The notes beneath the pieces were generated by a model. It was not told where the DNA came from. It made no database searches and saw nothing but the letters and a program-made list of their open reading frames with translations. The translations under genes were made by a program, and so were the position numbers. DNA of 64,000 nucleotides from Mustela lutreola (taxonomy: Eukaryota; Chordata; Mammalia; Carnivora; Mustelidae). Where the stretch lies: contig NC_081295.1 in the NCBI RefSeq assembly GCF_030435805.1, positions 123,293,501-123,357,500 of the forward strand. The letters are read 5' to 3'. Shown here piece after piece: positions 23,001 through 43,864 of this stretch (position 1 is the stretch's first letter; each line of letters starts with the position of its first letter).

Positions 23001-25445
23001 CCTCATCTGTAATTGGATAATAGTATCGATCTCATACGCTTCTTAGATGTCAATAAAATGAAGGAAGATCCTACAATGAGAGAGATTTTTATTCCTCAAA
23101 AACCATAATTGGGTAGTATAAGAATAAAAATAACAATACTTTTCATCTGGTGGGTGCCAAACCTGTACCAAGTGCTTGCCTCATTTACTTGTCACAACTT
23201 CTATTTAGAGAGGCAAGTTAAAAAATAAAAAATAATAATAAAAAAAGGGATTAAAATTGGGCTCATGGAAGTTAAGCTGCATGTCCCTGGTACACAGCCT
23301 GTAGGTGGTAGAATCTGAACTTGGAGGAGGTCTGGAATCTGCCACAGGGTTCTCTGCTCTCTTGCCATGTTTAATGTCAGCTGTCAAATTAGATGCCTAC
23401 ATTTTGCAAACCTCCTCGTTTTAAGTTTTGGTTTTTAAAAAATCTGAATATGCCAGCCTATCTTACTATATTAAAGGAAATTAAAGAAAAGTGTTTCCCC
23501 CCCCCCCCCCCTCTCTGGGGAAAGTTTTGGGGGTGAGAGGGGTTTCTGCTGGGGAGCTAGAAGATGGTAATAGTAGCAATCAAATTGGGTTTTTCATCCC
23601 AATCTAGGGATTTTCCTCTACTGTTCTTACTTTAGAAGAAAAATCTCTAGCAGGGGAAAATTGCCAGAGGGTTTTATTTTCCTAAGGGCTGCTACCTCTA
23701 CAGAGCTGTGTCCATTGTCAATAGGTCCCCATCTGACCCTGTGTCAAAGGTTTTTCAGAACTCAGATGTTTTTGGGATTTGGTAGATCTGATCTGAAAGT
23801 ACATACACTGTATATTCAGTAGCTGGGGAGGGCCTGGGCCGCTCCAATAATCAAACACGTGAATGTTTCTGTGGAGAAATGTATGAACATTGACATCTGT
23901 AGGATGAAAAAGACTCACAGATAGTCTCGCTTTAGTTCAGGTTAGTTTTTCTCACCAAACGAGTCTGGTGAAAAATGTTTGGGTCTTAGTGTTTTTGAGT
24001 TGCAGAGAGGACGGTGAAGGGAGTACGGACGGATCTGTTGATAACAGGAACACTACTGGCCAACATCTACTGTGTGCTAATCACATGCCAGGTGCTCTAA
24101 TTACATAGTGTGTCATAAAAATATATGATACAGCATGGGTGTTTTGAACATGGGTGCTATCACTGTGTAATTCTGTAATGTATCACACAGGGTAAGACAG
24201 TTGTTAAGAGCACAGATGATTTAGCTAGGCTGCCTGGATTCTAATTCCTCATCTGAGAAACAGGGGATAATATTAGTACTTATTGTTATGAGGATTAACT
24301 GGGCTGTTTTGTGAGAAGTGCTGGGACATAGTGAGAACTGTTGTTATTTAATTCTGCACAGGGCAAACTAAGCTTCAGGGAAGTTTAGTAAATAGCCCAA
24401 GAATACACAGCTGTTAAGTGTGGCACAGGGATCTGAACCCAGGCAATGGAACTGCAGAACCTAAACTCTATCTTACTTTTTGCACTGCAGGCAAACAACC
24501 AGTCAAGAGACAAAGGAGCTATAACCTTATAAGTTGTGAAATTTGAAGCTGCTGTTTTGAGAATGTTGGGTTCTTCAGACAATGGTAGCTCAGTAAATAT
24601 AAAGTCACAAATGCCAACGGGGTCAACTACCATCCCAGGCACAACTAGCCTATTTTTCAGCTGCTGGTCTTCATCTCATTTGCGGTCAGTCAGTGGCTCA
24701 CGACCTTATTCCCCACCAGGAAAACTCACCATCAGGGCCCTGGCGGGCAGCAGCGTGCAGCGCCGTGTCCCCGTGGCGGTCCTGGTGGGCAGGGTCAGCC
24801 CCAAGCCGAAGCAGCAGGCACAGGGCGGGGGCATCGTGGCGGGCACAGGCCCGGTGCAGTGGTGGGGGCTGCCCAGCGTCTACATCGAGGCCTGGGTGTC
24901 GCTGGAGGAGGGCCTGGGCCCGGACCAGCCGTCCTGCAGACAAGTAACGACGGAAGCGGCGTTCTCGGCGTTGGCGGCGGGTAGTGGAGGCCATGGAAGT
25001 CTTGGGCTAAGGAAGAAGGAAAAAAAGGCAGCTGTCAGGGCCCCAGCCTGGCCTGGTCCCTCCTCCGCCGCCCCTGACATCCCCTCTTGTTCCTCCCTTC
25101 GGCCCCCCTTCTTCCTACATCTTCCGCAAGAGATGAGGTCTCTCCTAACTCTCATCCCTCAGCCAGATGCTAGGTTTGAAAAAAATTTTGAAGAGGGCTT
25201 GGGTCACATTTTTTAACGTAAAATTTGAGAAAAGGGTAATTGCTTTGAGGTTCATTAGCCCAGATAATTTTTAATAGGAGACTTTGAAAAAGACAAAGAA
25301 TGATGGGGAAAATATTTATCAACAGAAATCTGAATTTAAAAGTCACAGATAATTTCAAATAATAATCTAGAAACGGAGTATGATGTACCCGGCAGACAGA
25401 TGTGGAGGCTTCTCCCTCTGGGAACTGGGGGGAGGGGTTACTCAT
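17059..25445 (-). CDS. NFKBIL1: NF-kappa-B inhibitor-like protein 1, four coding exons, complete
   Basis: Ankyrin-repeat nuclear protein (IkBL) reported to dampen NF-kB signalling and to affect splicing. Exons are 25445-25389, 25006-24730, 18047-17826 and 17648-17059; all junctions are GT/AG and the phases join to 381 residues, the human length. Exon 1 starts MSNPSPQFPEGEASTSVCR. Exon 2 has an arginine-rich stretch (RRQRRERRFRR) and two ankyrin-like units (PPLHRACARHDAPALCLLL; GDTALHAAARQG). Exon 3 has an acidic run (SAEEEEEDEASKE). Exon 4 has a Q/E-rich coiled-coil stretch and the conserved end LRRYLRVQQIRWHPDRFLQRF...NRHAEALK. Intron 2 is 6.7 kb, filled with SINEs and old LINE/MIR. The gene is head to head with ATP6V1G2, whose ATG lies about 1.1 kb away. 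No damage seen. Confidence 0.97.
18061..19420. other. NFKBIL1 intron 2, unique part
   Basis: No extra exon supported. A single open frame of 98 codons at 18662-18958 lacks homology I recognise and is probably chance. Confidence 0.45.
19436..19646 (+). mobile_element. CAN-SINE, forward, young
   Basis: Forward SINE with target duplication AAAACATGGTAAGTA at 19421-19435 and 19647-19661; long A/C-interrupted tail. Confidence 0.96.
19893..20083 (-). mobile_element. CAN-SINE, older
   Basis: Inverted SINE with a slightly shortened head. Confidence 0.9.
20170..21030 (-). mobile_element. Old L1-type fragment
   Basis: Diverged L1 3' region in reverse (for example TATCAGAAGTGGAATTTCTG). Contains a 19-base direct repeat (TTGTAGACTCCTTACAGTA, twice in 20443-20481) and a short SINE at 20727. 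Confidence 0.6.
20727..20816 (-). mobile_element. Short old SINE of the AGTAATCTCT type
   Basis: Inverted tRNA-related carnivore SINE variant (AAGTAATCTCTATTC ... GCCAGCCAGGCGCCCC) lacking the GA-rich body; flanked by TCTTTGGCTTTT and GGCTCTTT. Confidence 0.75.
21099..21286 (-). mobile_element. CAN-SINE, young
   Basis: Inverted SINE; CTATCTTTT-like flank on both sides. Confidence 0.94.
21319..21487 (+). mobile_element. CAN-SINE, forward
   Basis: Forward SINE; AAAAAATGTAG repeats at both ends as target duplication. Confidence 0.93.
21781..21794 (-). promoter_or_regulatory. CTCF-like motif
   Basis: Complement reads TCACCAGAGGGCAG, 13 of 14 positions to the CTCF core CCASYAGRKGGCRS. In NFKBIL1 intron 2, in unique sequence. 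Confidence 0.45.
21990..22450. mobile_element. Ancient mammalian repeat (same type as 8.7 kb)
   Basis: Phrases such as AAGGAGGGCTTCAAGGAGGAGG resemble the old repeat at 8700-9975. The 146-codon reverse frame here is not a gene in my view. Confidence 0.4.
22848..22861 (+). promoter_or_regulatory. CTCF-like motif
   Basis: Reads CCACCTGGTGGCAG, 13 of 14 positions to the CTCF core. Points away from the motif at 21781. Confidence 0.45.
22981..23390 (+). mobile_element. MIR remnants
   Basis: MIR-like phrases: TTCCTCATCTGTAATTGGATAATAG at the start, then GTACCAAGTGCTTGCCTCATTTAC and ACACAGCCTGTAGGTGGTAGAATCTGAAC. Confidence 0.6.
23391..24049. other. NFKBIL1 intron 2, no feature seen
   Basis: Unique sequence with a C-run near 23499-23511. 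Confidence 0.4.
24050..24480 (+). mobile_element. MIR remnants (two or three pieces)
   Basis: Shows ACATCTACTGTGTGCTAATCACATGCCAGG, then GAGCACAGATGATTTAGC...CTGCCTGGATTC, then a MIR 3' part with ACACAGCTGTTAAGTG and GATCTGAACCCAGGC. These are clear MIR signatures but broken up. Confidence 0.7.
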
Positions 25446-26524
25446 CAGACCTGCCCCCCCCCGCCCCCCTAAGTAACCCCAAAGCTGTAGGCCCGAGGCC
25501 TGTGTTTAAAACGCTGCGAGGAAGGGAGGCGGGAAGGGCGGGGACACTCTAGGCTGGCGGAAATGGCGCAAGCCGAGACGCAGGTAAAAGGCGGAAATGA
25601 ACTCGTTACCGGATGTCGTCTCTCTCTCCGAGAGAGCGAGTTGTGTGTGTTTCCTCAGTCGGGTCTCGGGTGGGGAACTTGGGAACTTAAGATAAAGGAT
25701 CCGCCTGAAACCGGAAGACTGGACGACAAACGAGGAAAAGGAGACCAGCATGGGAGAGTAAAAAGGCCGATTTAAAGATTTGTTCTCTCCTCCCCCAACC
25801 GGGAAGAGAGAGGAGATGGTTCAGAGAAAGTAGATGGCAAGAGAGAAAACAGGGGAGATAAGAAGGATTAAAAGTCATAGTGAAAATGGAAAACCACGAC
25901 GACGCCAAGAATAGGGCTAGATAAAAAAAGACATGTGTAAAGACATAATGAAACAACCGTAGGAGAAGGCAAACGAAATGGATGCATTAATTTAGACTTG
26001 GGAAACATAAAAGGAGATGGAAACGGGAGGGAGTGAAAAAAAGAGGGGAAGAGAAGTAGGAAGAATTCAGGGAAACCCACCATCCTCTTCTTCCAATACG
26101 CGACACATGTTGACTTCTTTACTTTCTCAGTCCATTTTCAGTCCCTCTGCGTCTCCTTCTCACTCCTCTCTGGTCCTGCCCCCACTCCTGGACGTTCTGA
26201 CCGGGAAAACCCTGCACCGGCTGCGATGGTGCCAGACAGCTTTGGGCCTGGTCTCTGCTGCTCCCAGGTGGTCTTTCTGGGTACTGCCAGTGTAGACCGG
26301 GGAGAAGAGGCCAGCCATCGACGGAGGATCAGTTTGGGGGAGACACCGGTGCGGAAGGCTGAGCAGAAAAGGGGAGCACTAAGACCCAGGGGTAGTGGAG
26401 GACTGCAGCAAGGAGCCGGTGGAAGAGAAGTAGGCGGTGTATGTGTGTGTGTGTTGGGGGTGGGGTGGGGGAGCCATCTGGTACCTTAGTAGCATCCAAA
26501 ACATCATCAGCCATAACGACAGAA
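25446..26524. promoter_or_regulatory. Shared NFKBIL1 / ATP6V1G2 promoter interval
   Basis: About 1.1 kb separates the two divergent start codons. The NFKBIL1 side (25500-25680) is CpG-rich with GGGCGGGG-type Sp1 boxes and GGCGGAAATGGCGC, which looks like an ETS plus YY1 site. The ATP6V1G2 side has a polypurine stretch, then a CpG-containing segment (26200-26420) that probably holds its 5'UTR. No TATA box is evident on either side. Transcription starts are not fixed by sequence alone. Confidence 0.6.
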
Positions 26525-27668
26525 ATGGCCAGTCAGTCCCAGGGTATCCAGCAGCTCCTGCAAGCCGAGAAGCGGGCGGCTGAGAAGGTGGCAGATGCCA
26601 GAAAGAGTGAGTCTCCTCCACTCTCCCTTAGGAGTCTGGAAAGAAAATTGGGGCGGGGGAGGGGGGACAATAAACCTTCTAGTCCCTGGGAAAATCCAAG
26701 GTTGGTGGGGAGGAAGCTGGGGCTGGGATGGCTGATTAGGAGGAAAGAAATGGGTGGGTGTTAAAATCTAGCACCTGGTTGGCTCAGAGAAGGCAGAAAA
26801 ACTTTCTGGAAAGGAATGACCACTACTATCTTGTTTTGTGAGGGGGTCTACCCCCACCCTCTGTACTTTCTTCTGCTTCCAGGGAAGGCCCGGCGTCTGA
26901 AGCAGGCAAAGGAGGAGGCACAGATGGAGGTGGAGCAGTACCGTAGAGAGCGGGAGCAGGAATTTCAGAGCAAGCAGCAGGCGGTGAGTTGTGGGACAGT
27001 TGAGAAGGGACTCCAGGGTGCAAGTTGGTGGGTGTATCTGATAAGGTGTGGACAGGGTGACTGTACAAGAAAATAAGGTGGTAAAGGACTGAAGGGGACC
27101 ATTAGCAGGGGCCATGTTATTGATAAAGAAGTGTGATAACGAAGAGAATCTGAGACATTTGTAAGACTTGTACAGCTTCTGGGGGGAATTGCCACCATCT
27201 GTGTGGAGTATAATGTCATTTGGGGTGGAAGGCAGAGTTTTATGGTCTCGTATAGTGAGGTGGTGGGGGTTTTACAGTCTGTTTTAGGATGAAGTTGCAT
27301 GTCAAGTCTCAAAGGAGGAAGGAGAATTGTATTGCTTTCTTTGGTGTCTGGCTATTTCCATGGGATGGGGGTGGTTTTGACAAGGCCTTTTCTTCCTGGC
27401 CTTGCTCCAGGATCTTCTCCACCTGCCTGGACCCTTCTTTCTCTGTTTCTGCTTTTGCCTTTCTCTCTTCTATCCCTTTCCCAACCCCCCCCAGGCCATG
27501 GGCTCCCAGGGGAACCTGTCGGCTGAGGTGGAACAGGCTACAAGACGCCAGGTGCAGGGCATGCAGAGCTCTCAGCAGAGAAACCGAGAACGCGTCCTGG
27601 CCCAACTTCTTGGCATGGTTTGCGACGTCAGGCCCCAGGTCCATCCCAACTACCGGATTGCTGTCTAG
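26525..27668 (+). CDS. ATP6V1G2: V-type ATPase G subunit 2, three exons, complete
   Basis: Peripheral-stalk G subunit of the V1 sector of the proton-pumping V-ATPase; isoform 2 is mainly neuronal (synaptic vesicles). Exons are 26525-26606, 26883-26983 and 27495-27668, with junctions AAAGA/GTGAGT, TTCCAG, GCG/GTGAGT and CCCCAG, giving 118 residues as in human. The protein starts MASQSQGIQQLLQAEKRAAE, has the highly charged long helix typical of G subunits (KEEAQMEVEQYRREREQEFQ), and ends PQVHPNYRIAV. The C-terminal AV replaces the human SA, as I recall it. In human, read-through ATP6V1G2-DDX39B transcripts are known; the same order and strand hold here, with DDX39B about 3 kb downstream. Confidence 0.97.
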
Positions 27669-27944
27669 GATCCACTGTAGGGCATGCCTGTTCCCTTCCA
27701 TTTCCCTTTCTCAAAGAAATCCCCCAATCAAAATTACCTCCCACCATCTTCGCTGCTTATTTCCCACTTTCTCTCCATTCCCTGGAAATTCTAGGGGCAA
27801 GATCCAATAATTCTGTGACATTTAGAAGTTATCCTGTTCAGAGCTGAATCTCCTTATTGTTCTTTAACCTTCACTGGGACCTTGTAAACTCCCAAGTCAC
27901 CCTCACCCAACTCCTCTTAAAATTTGTAGTGTGGAAAATTCAGG

Positions 27945-28190
27945 ATGTGGAAAACACTTTGGTTTCAGAGCCTGGGACACTGAGGTCCCTTTCCCAACCC
28001 TGCCACTTGCTGGGACAGGACAAGCTACTTAACCTGTAGTCCAGTGTCCTCCTCTACAGGACTGAAATAATGATGATGACGATGACGGCAACGACGTTAC
28101 CTACCTTATAGGGTTGCTGCAATGATTAGGGATCACTCTGTTAAAAGCCTCGCATGGTTTTTGGCATACAGTAGCTGTGATTCAATAAAT
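27945..28190 (+). mobile_element. MIR in the ATP6V1G2 3'UTR region, with AATAAA
   Basis: MIR-like body (CTGGGACAGGACAAGCTACTTAACC, TACCTTATAGGGTTGCTGCAATG) ending GGCATACAGTAGCTGTGATTCAATAAATG. The AATAAA at 28184-28189 lies in the MIR end and could serve as an ATP6V1G2 poly(A) signal. A second AATAAA in CAATAAAGG is at 28827-28832. Confidence 0.65.
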
Positions 28191-28276
28191 GGCTGCTTTA
28201 TGGCATTATTACTATTCCCTGCCCACCTGCCAAAACCTAAACACAGCTGCTTCCTCTTATTTGTCCATGGCTTTCT

Positions 28277-28480
28277 TTCTTTCTTTTTTTTTTTTTTTTA
28301 AAGATTTTATTTATTTATTTGACAGAGAGAGATCAAGTAGGCAGAGAGGCAGGCAGAGAGAGAGGAGGAAGCAGGCTCCCTGCTTAGCGGAGAGCCCGAT
28401 GTGGGACTCGATCCCAGGACCCTGAGATCATGACCTGAGCCGAAGGCAGCGGCTTAACCCACTGAGCCACCCAGGCGCCC
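28277..28480 (-). mobile_element. CAN-SINE, young
   Basis: Inverted SINE with target duplication TGTCCATGGCTTTCT at 28262-28276 and 28481-28495. Confidence 0.96.
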
Positions 28481-29124
28481 TGTCCATGGCTTTCTAATTC
28501 TACTTATTCATTCTGTGAATCTAATAATTCTCTGAAGAATTAGTTCTTCCTGCTTCTTTCCCCCCAGAGCTTTATGATCCCTGAAAAGTAATGAACACCT
28601 TACTTAGCCTCTCTACTGTGATTCCAGGAAGATGTTGAATTTCTTTGTCTTTTTGTCTCTAAGTTATGTTATGTCTTTATTGGATTTCCCCTTTTCCGAT
28701 TTCCCCAAAGACCCATCAGATGCTCACTGCTTCCTGAGACCTAAAGTGTTGCTATGCTCCCTTGTATGCATGGCTTTCCTTTCTGCATTCTCAATATCCT
28801 TCCCTTTGTAACAATGCAAAAGTGTCAATAAAGGAACTATGGGCAAATCAACTGGTGTGTGGAAGCAGCCTCCTTTTGCTTCAGCATTTCTCATTTTCAG
28901 TCACTCTCTTGTTCCTTATTTACATATTCCCCAAATGCCCCAAAGGGCTGTTCTTTGAAACTTGTTGGAAAAACAAAAGGTACTAATGTGTTATTATTTC
29001 TCTAAAGTGAGGAACATACATGGTTACTTGTTGGGAACCTGAGAACTATAGATGGCAGGTATAGAGAAAAACTGGTGTAGGAACAAGCACTCTTTGTCCC
29101 TTATCTTGCTTTCTTTTTCTTTCT

Positions 29125-29317
29125 TTCCTTTTAAAGGAAGATTATTTATTTATTTGAGAGAGAGCAGAGCGAGAGAGAACGTTCGTGGCAGGCAGGGTCA
29201 GAGGGAGAGAGAGAAGCTTGAGCAGGGAGTCTGATGCAGGACTGGAGCCCAGAACCCTGGGATCATGAACTGAGCCAAAAGCAGATGCTTACCAGACTGC
29301 GCTACCTAGGTGCCCCC
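29125..29317 (-). mobile_element. CAN-SINE, older
   Basis: Inverted SINE with diverged head (GCGCTACCTAGGTGCCCC). Confidence 0.9.
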
Positions 29318-29419
29318 AAACTTGGAACACTTAGGGTCGGAAAAACTGCCCAGAAGGGCACCATCCTTGAATTACTGTTACTTCTCTTGGCTACAGAAAG
29401 CACTGCTTGCTTCACCAAA

Positions 29420-29449
29420 AAGATTTTTTTTTTAGGATTTTATTTATTT

Positions 29450-29486
<37 letters not shown>

Positions 29487-29632
29487 CACAGGCAGACAGG
29501 GTGGCAGGCAGTCAGAGGGAGAAGCAGGCTCCCTCCGGAGCAAGGAGCCTGATGTGGGACTGGATCCCAGGGCACTGGGATCATGACCTGAGCCAAAGGC
29601 AGCTGCTTAACCAACTGAGCCACCCAGGCGTC
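29420..29632 (-). mobile_element. CAN-SINE with (GA)n expansion
   Basis: Inverted SINE with a GA run at about 29453-29482; CACCAAA flanks both ends. Confidence 0.92.
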
Positions 29633-29639
29633 CCACCAA

Positions 29640-30560
29640 ACGAAAGATTTGAACCAATGAGGTAATCCACAGTGTAATTATTAACCAGACTCAAGCAGGG
29701 AGGCAGGATACAATAGAAATAAAATGTATTTGTATCCTGGCTCTGTCACCTCACTAGCTTTGTTACTTTGGACATGTTGCTTTGTTTGCTTGTTATGAAA
29801 TGGGAATAAGGATACCTATTCCTTAGTGTTAAACAATTAACTGTGATAACAGGTAAAGAGCCAAACGTTTGCTGTCATTTTTGACATCACATCTGACTTA
29901 TGAGGCGTTATCAAAGACTGGTATATTAAAGGATTTATTCAGGAAAAAATTCAACCTGAACAATGGGGCTGCTGGAAGCGGGGCTAAGGACATTCTGGTC
30001 GAGTTAACAATACTTGTGGGGTGTTGTGTAACCCTCAAGCCCTGTCATTTATCTTTAACACTTGAGGCGGAAACTAGACCCCCCACCCCACCCCTTGCCC
30101 CACTCAGTGGTTTCTGGACACCTTCCTGCCTCGAATTTCCTGCCCATTGGCTTCAGGGTCCTTGGGGCATCAACTACGCGGACCAACATTATTTTGGGCA
30201 AATGCCGCTGTCTCCACCCCTGAGAAAAAAGGTAGGATGAGGATCCAAGAGCGCGCTTCACGTTCGTTCCTACCCCTCAGCTGGGGTCAGACTAGCTATA
30301 GCGCAGACGCACCCGGGTCACCTTGACTACCGGGCCAAGGACCCCGTGGGAACTCTCAGTCCGCGCCATCCTGTTCCACCGAGCGGGGCGCTCACGGAGA
30401 GGTGCCTAGAGAGAAGACCTGCCCGGCAAGAACCTAAGGGAAGAGGTGAGGGACGTGGAGTAGACGAGGATAAGAGAAAAAAGGTAACAGCGGGAGTTGC
30501 TAGTTTCCTTAATGTCTTTTGTTACTTGCAGTAGCGGAGGAATTAGAAGTGGCTAAAAAA
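29640..30560. other. ATP6V1G2-DDX39B spacer
   Basis: No gene. Sequence becomes CpG-rich from about 30230 as the DDX39B promoter is approached. Confidence 0.5.
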
Positions 30561-30589
30561 AAGAAAAATCCATACAGGCAGTTTCTAAA

Positions 30590-30771
30590 GGCAACCCCAC
30601 CGCACGCGGAAGGATTGACTCTGGAAAGATCGTCTTCCGGTCCCTTGCGCCTGCGCGCTTGCAGGCGAGAAGGCGGGAGGCTCGGGGATGAGGGAAGCCG
30701 AGAACCGGAAGTGAAGGCTGATTCCCTCTTTCATCGCTGTTGCCGCCGCCATATGCGCTCGCCTTGCTTAG
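30590..30771 (+). promoter_or_regulatory. DDX39B: DDX39B CpG-rich promoter and non-coding exon 1
   Basis: TATA-less CpG-rich promoter with GCGCCTGCGCGC (NRF1-like, about 30647-30658) and an ETS site CCGGAAGTG (30705-30713). A pyrimidine start of the TOP type (CCCTCTTTC, 30724-30732) is likely near the transcription start. Exon 1 ends at 30771 with donor TTAG/GTAAGT. The exon 2 acceptor is probably CATCCAG (exon from 32096); TTTTTTCCCTAG ending 31995 is an equally well-formed alternative. Confidence 0.75.
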
Positions 30772-30976
30772 GTAAGTTTTGGCCTTCAGTATCATCCGCC
30801 TCCATCTGAGTTTCTTTGCGGTCATCCTGTCCAATGGACTCCTGATACCCGTTCCACAGGTTATGGTCTGGTCCCTGGGGCCTAGCTGGGTCATTACTTC
30901 TATTGCTTGCATTCCTTTTCAGAGCTTTCAGTGTCGGGGGCGGGGGAGGAGGTAGGGATGCTAGGGGGCCCAATCC

Positions 30977-30987
30977 AAGATGGTGGC
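30977..30987 (+). promoter_or_regulatory. YY1-type motif in DDX39B intron 1
   Basis: AAGATGGTGGC, a close match to the YY1 element common just downstream of TATA-less starts; may mark an alternative DDX39B first exon. Confidence 0.4.
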
Positions 30988-31505
30988 CCCAGCGCCATTG
31001 TGTTTCTTTTGCTCCCTGCTCCTTTGCTGCGCTCCTTGTGTATCGGAGCCCCTGGCGATGGTGAGAGGCGGCGCTAGGTGTTCTCTGGTCCCGGGCATTT
31101 GCGGAGGGCGGGGCTCTTTTCACCTTCTCTTCTCTCTGGGTCCACTTGATGGCCCAAGGTGGGAATAGGAGGAGAAGCCGGTTTCCGGGCCTTTTGGACT
31201 TTTCTCATCTGGACTTAGAACTTTTGTTTGGAACATGTTCCGCATGTTTATGCACGGTTTCATTGTTTGATTTTCGGAAGGGAGTCCACGAGAGAAGTAA
31301 CGCAAGGGTGATGTGAGACCCCTTGCTACGGTTTCTGTTAAAGCTGGAGCAAGCGTCTCTCTCAAATAGTTCTTCCTTCTCATGTATGGAGAAGAGATGA
31401 ATACTTTTCTGGCTGAGCCATTTCTCTTACACCCCCCATCCCCGTCAATCACACAGGGATTTCTTATGCACTAGAAGGAGGTTACTGAGGAGTGGGAGGT
31501 AGATG

Positions 31506-31588
31506 GCAGCCACATGATGTTTTTATTTTGAGAAATGAGCGCTTTCTGCAATGATGACCTTAATCTATCACCCTTGACTGATGGCTGC
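31506..31588 (+). ncRNA. SNORD84: C/D box snoRNA U84
   Basis: In DDX39B intron 1, where U84 lies in human. Terminal stem GCAGCCA (31506-31512) pairs perfectly with TGGCTGC (31582-31588). C box ATGATGT is at 31514-31520, an internal C' box ATGATGA at 31551-31557, and D box CTGA at 31578-31581. The sequence upstream of D (TTAATCTATCACCC, 31560-31573) is the guide position and is shared with SNORD117. U83/U84-type snoRNAs lack a clear rRNA target. It would be released from the spliced intron. Confidence 0.88.
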
Positions 31589-32075
31589 TTTGTTAGGGAG
31601 ATTATAGGGAAAGCACAGAGTTTCTTTGAGGATCTTTAAGGACTTCTCCTTATCTTGTTCTCTCCATTCTCTATTCCCGTCTCATATTTTGCTTTTCATT
31701 TTCGGTTTTCTTCATTACTGTTACAGATCAGGAATTCATATGCTGGTTCTCGTCTTCCTACTTCCTGGTTTATGCTATTCTGATCCTTATTTTTTGGGGA
31801 ATTTGTGTCTTAACTACATCACTTGGGGCCACTGTGTTATATTTGTTCTTGCTTTTATGTTTTGTGGTCCTTTTAGTTTTTTTTCCCAGGTAAAGGTGTC
31901 ATAGTTTAGGGAAAGTGGGAAGAGTGTGGGGATGGGAAAGAGGTGGTGAAGTCTTTGTTTGTGACTAATAAGTCTTCCATCTGTTTTTTCCCTAGCTCTT
32001 CTATCATAAACTAGGTTTTTTTTTTTTTTTAAACTGTTGCTCAAGCCCCCACTTTCCTTCCTTGTTTTCACTTAA

Positions 32076-43374
<11,299 letters not shown>

Positions 43375-43600
43375 AGGACTCACCCACCTGTTTGGAATGT
43401 GACAGTCTGTCCCTGTTTAGGAGATGACAGCGGGCATGGGGTGAAGGAGACACTACTGCCACCTACCCCTGATAACCCCCACCCCCACCCCATGGCTTCC
43501 CCCTTTTGCATCACCACCACTCCTAAACCCCTATTTCCTGAATTGTCTGAACTTTTTTTTAACAAAACTAAAAAACACATGCGTCTGTGGTGTCTGTAAG
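43375..43600 (+). other. DDX39B: DDX39B 3' untranslated region
   Basis: Short 3'UTR. No AATAAA is present; the end is probably near AACAAAACTAAAAAACAC (43560-43577), a non-canonical signal. The MCCD1 stop on the opposite strand is about 270 bases further on, so the two genes are tail to tail. Confidence 0.6.
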
Positions 43601-43864
43601 TGTTCCATCCCTTTATTGGATTTGGGGTGAGGTTGGACCATGGTTCAGTGTATATTCCTATAAGGACTGTGTGCCCTGCTGTGGGGCCCAGGTCAGATGA
43701 CAAGGGGTCAGAGGGGAGGGTGATGTGACTAAGAATGCAGAGGCCATGGCTCCTTGCTACTTCCCAATTGTTCCCCTTTGTGGAGGTGTCTTCCATTTTT
43801 CTTAGTGGCTTGGGAGGGGCTGGGATGTTTCTGACCCAAGGTAAAGTGGGAACTGGTGGGAAGC

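Noticed and set aside
25563-25775. Open frame starting ATGGCGCAAGCC in the NFKBIL1/ATP6V1G2 promoter, followed by a donor-like CAG/GTAAAA
   Set aside because: The ATGGCG context fits a YY1/ETS promoter site better than a start codon, and no downstream exon fits.
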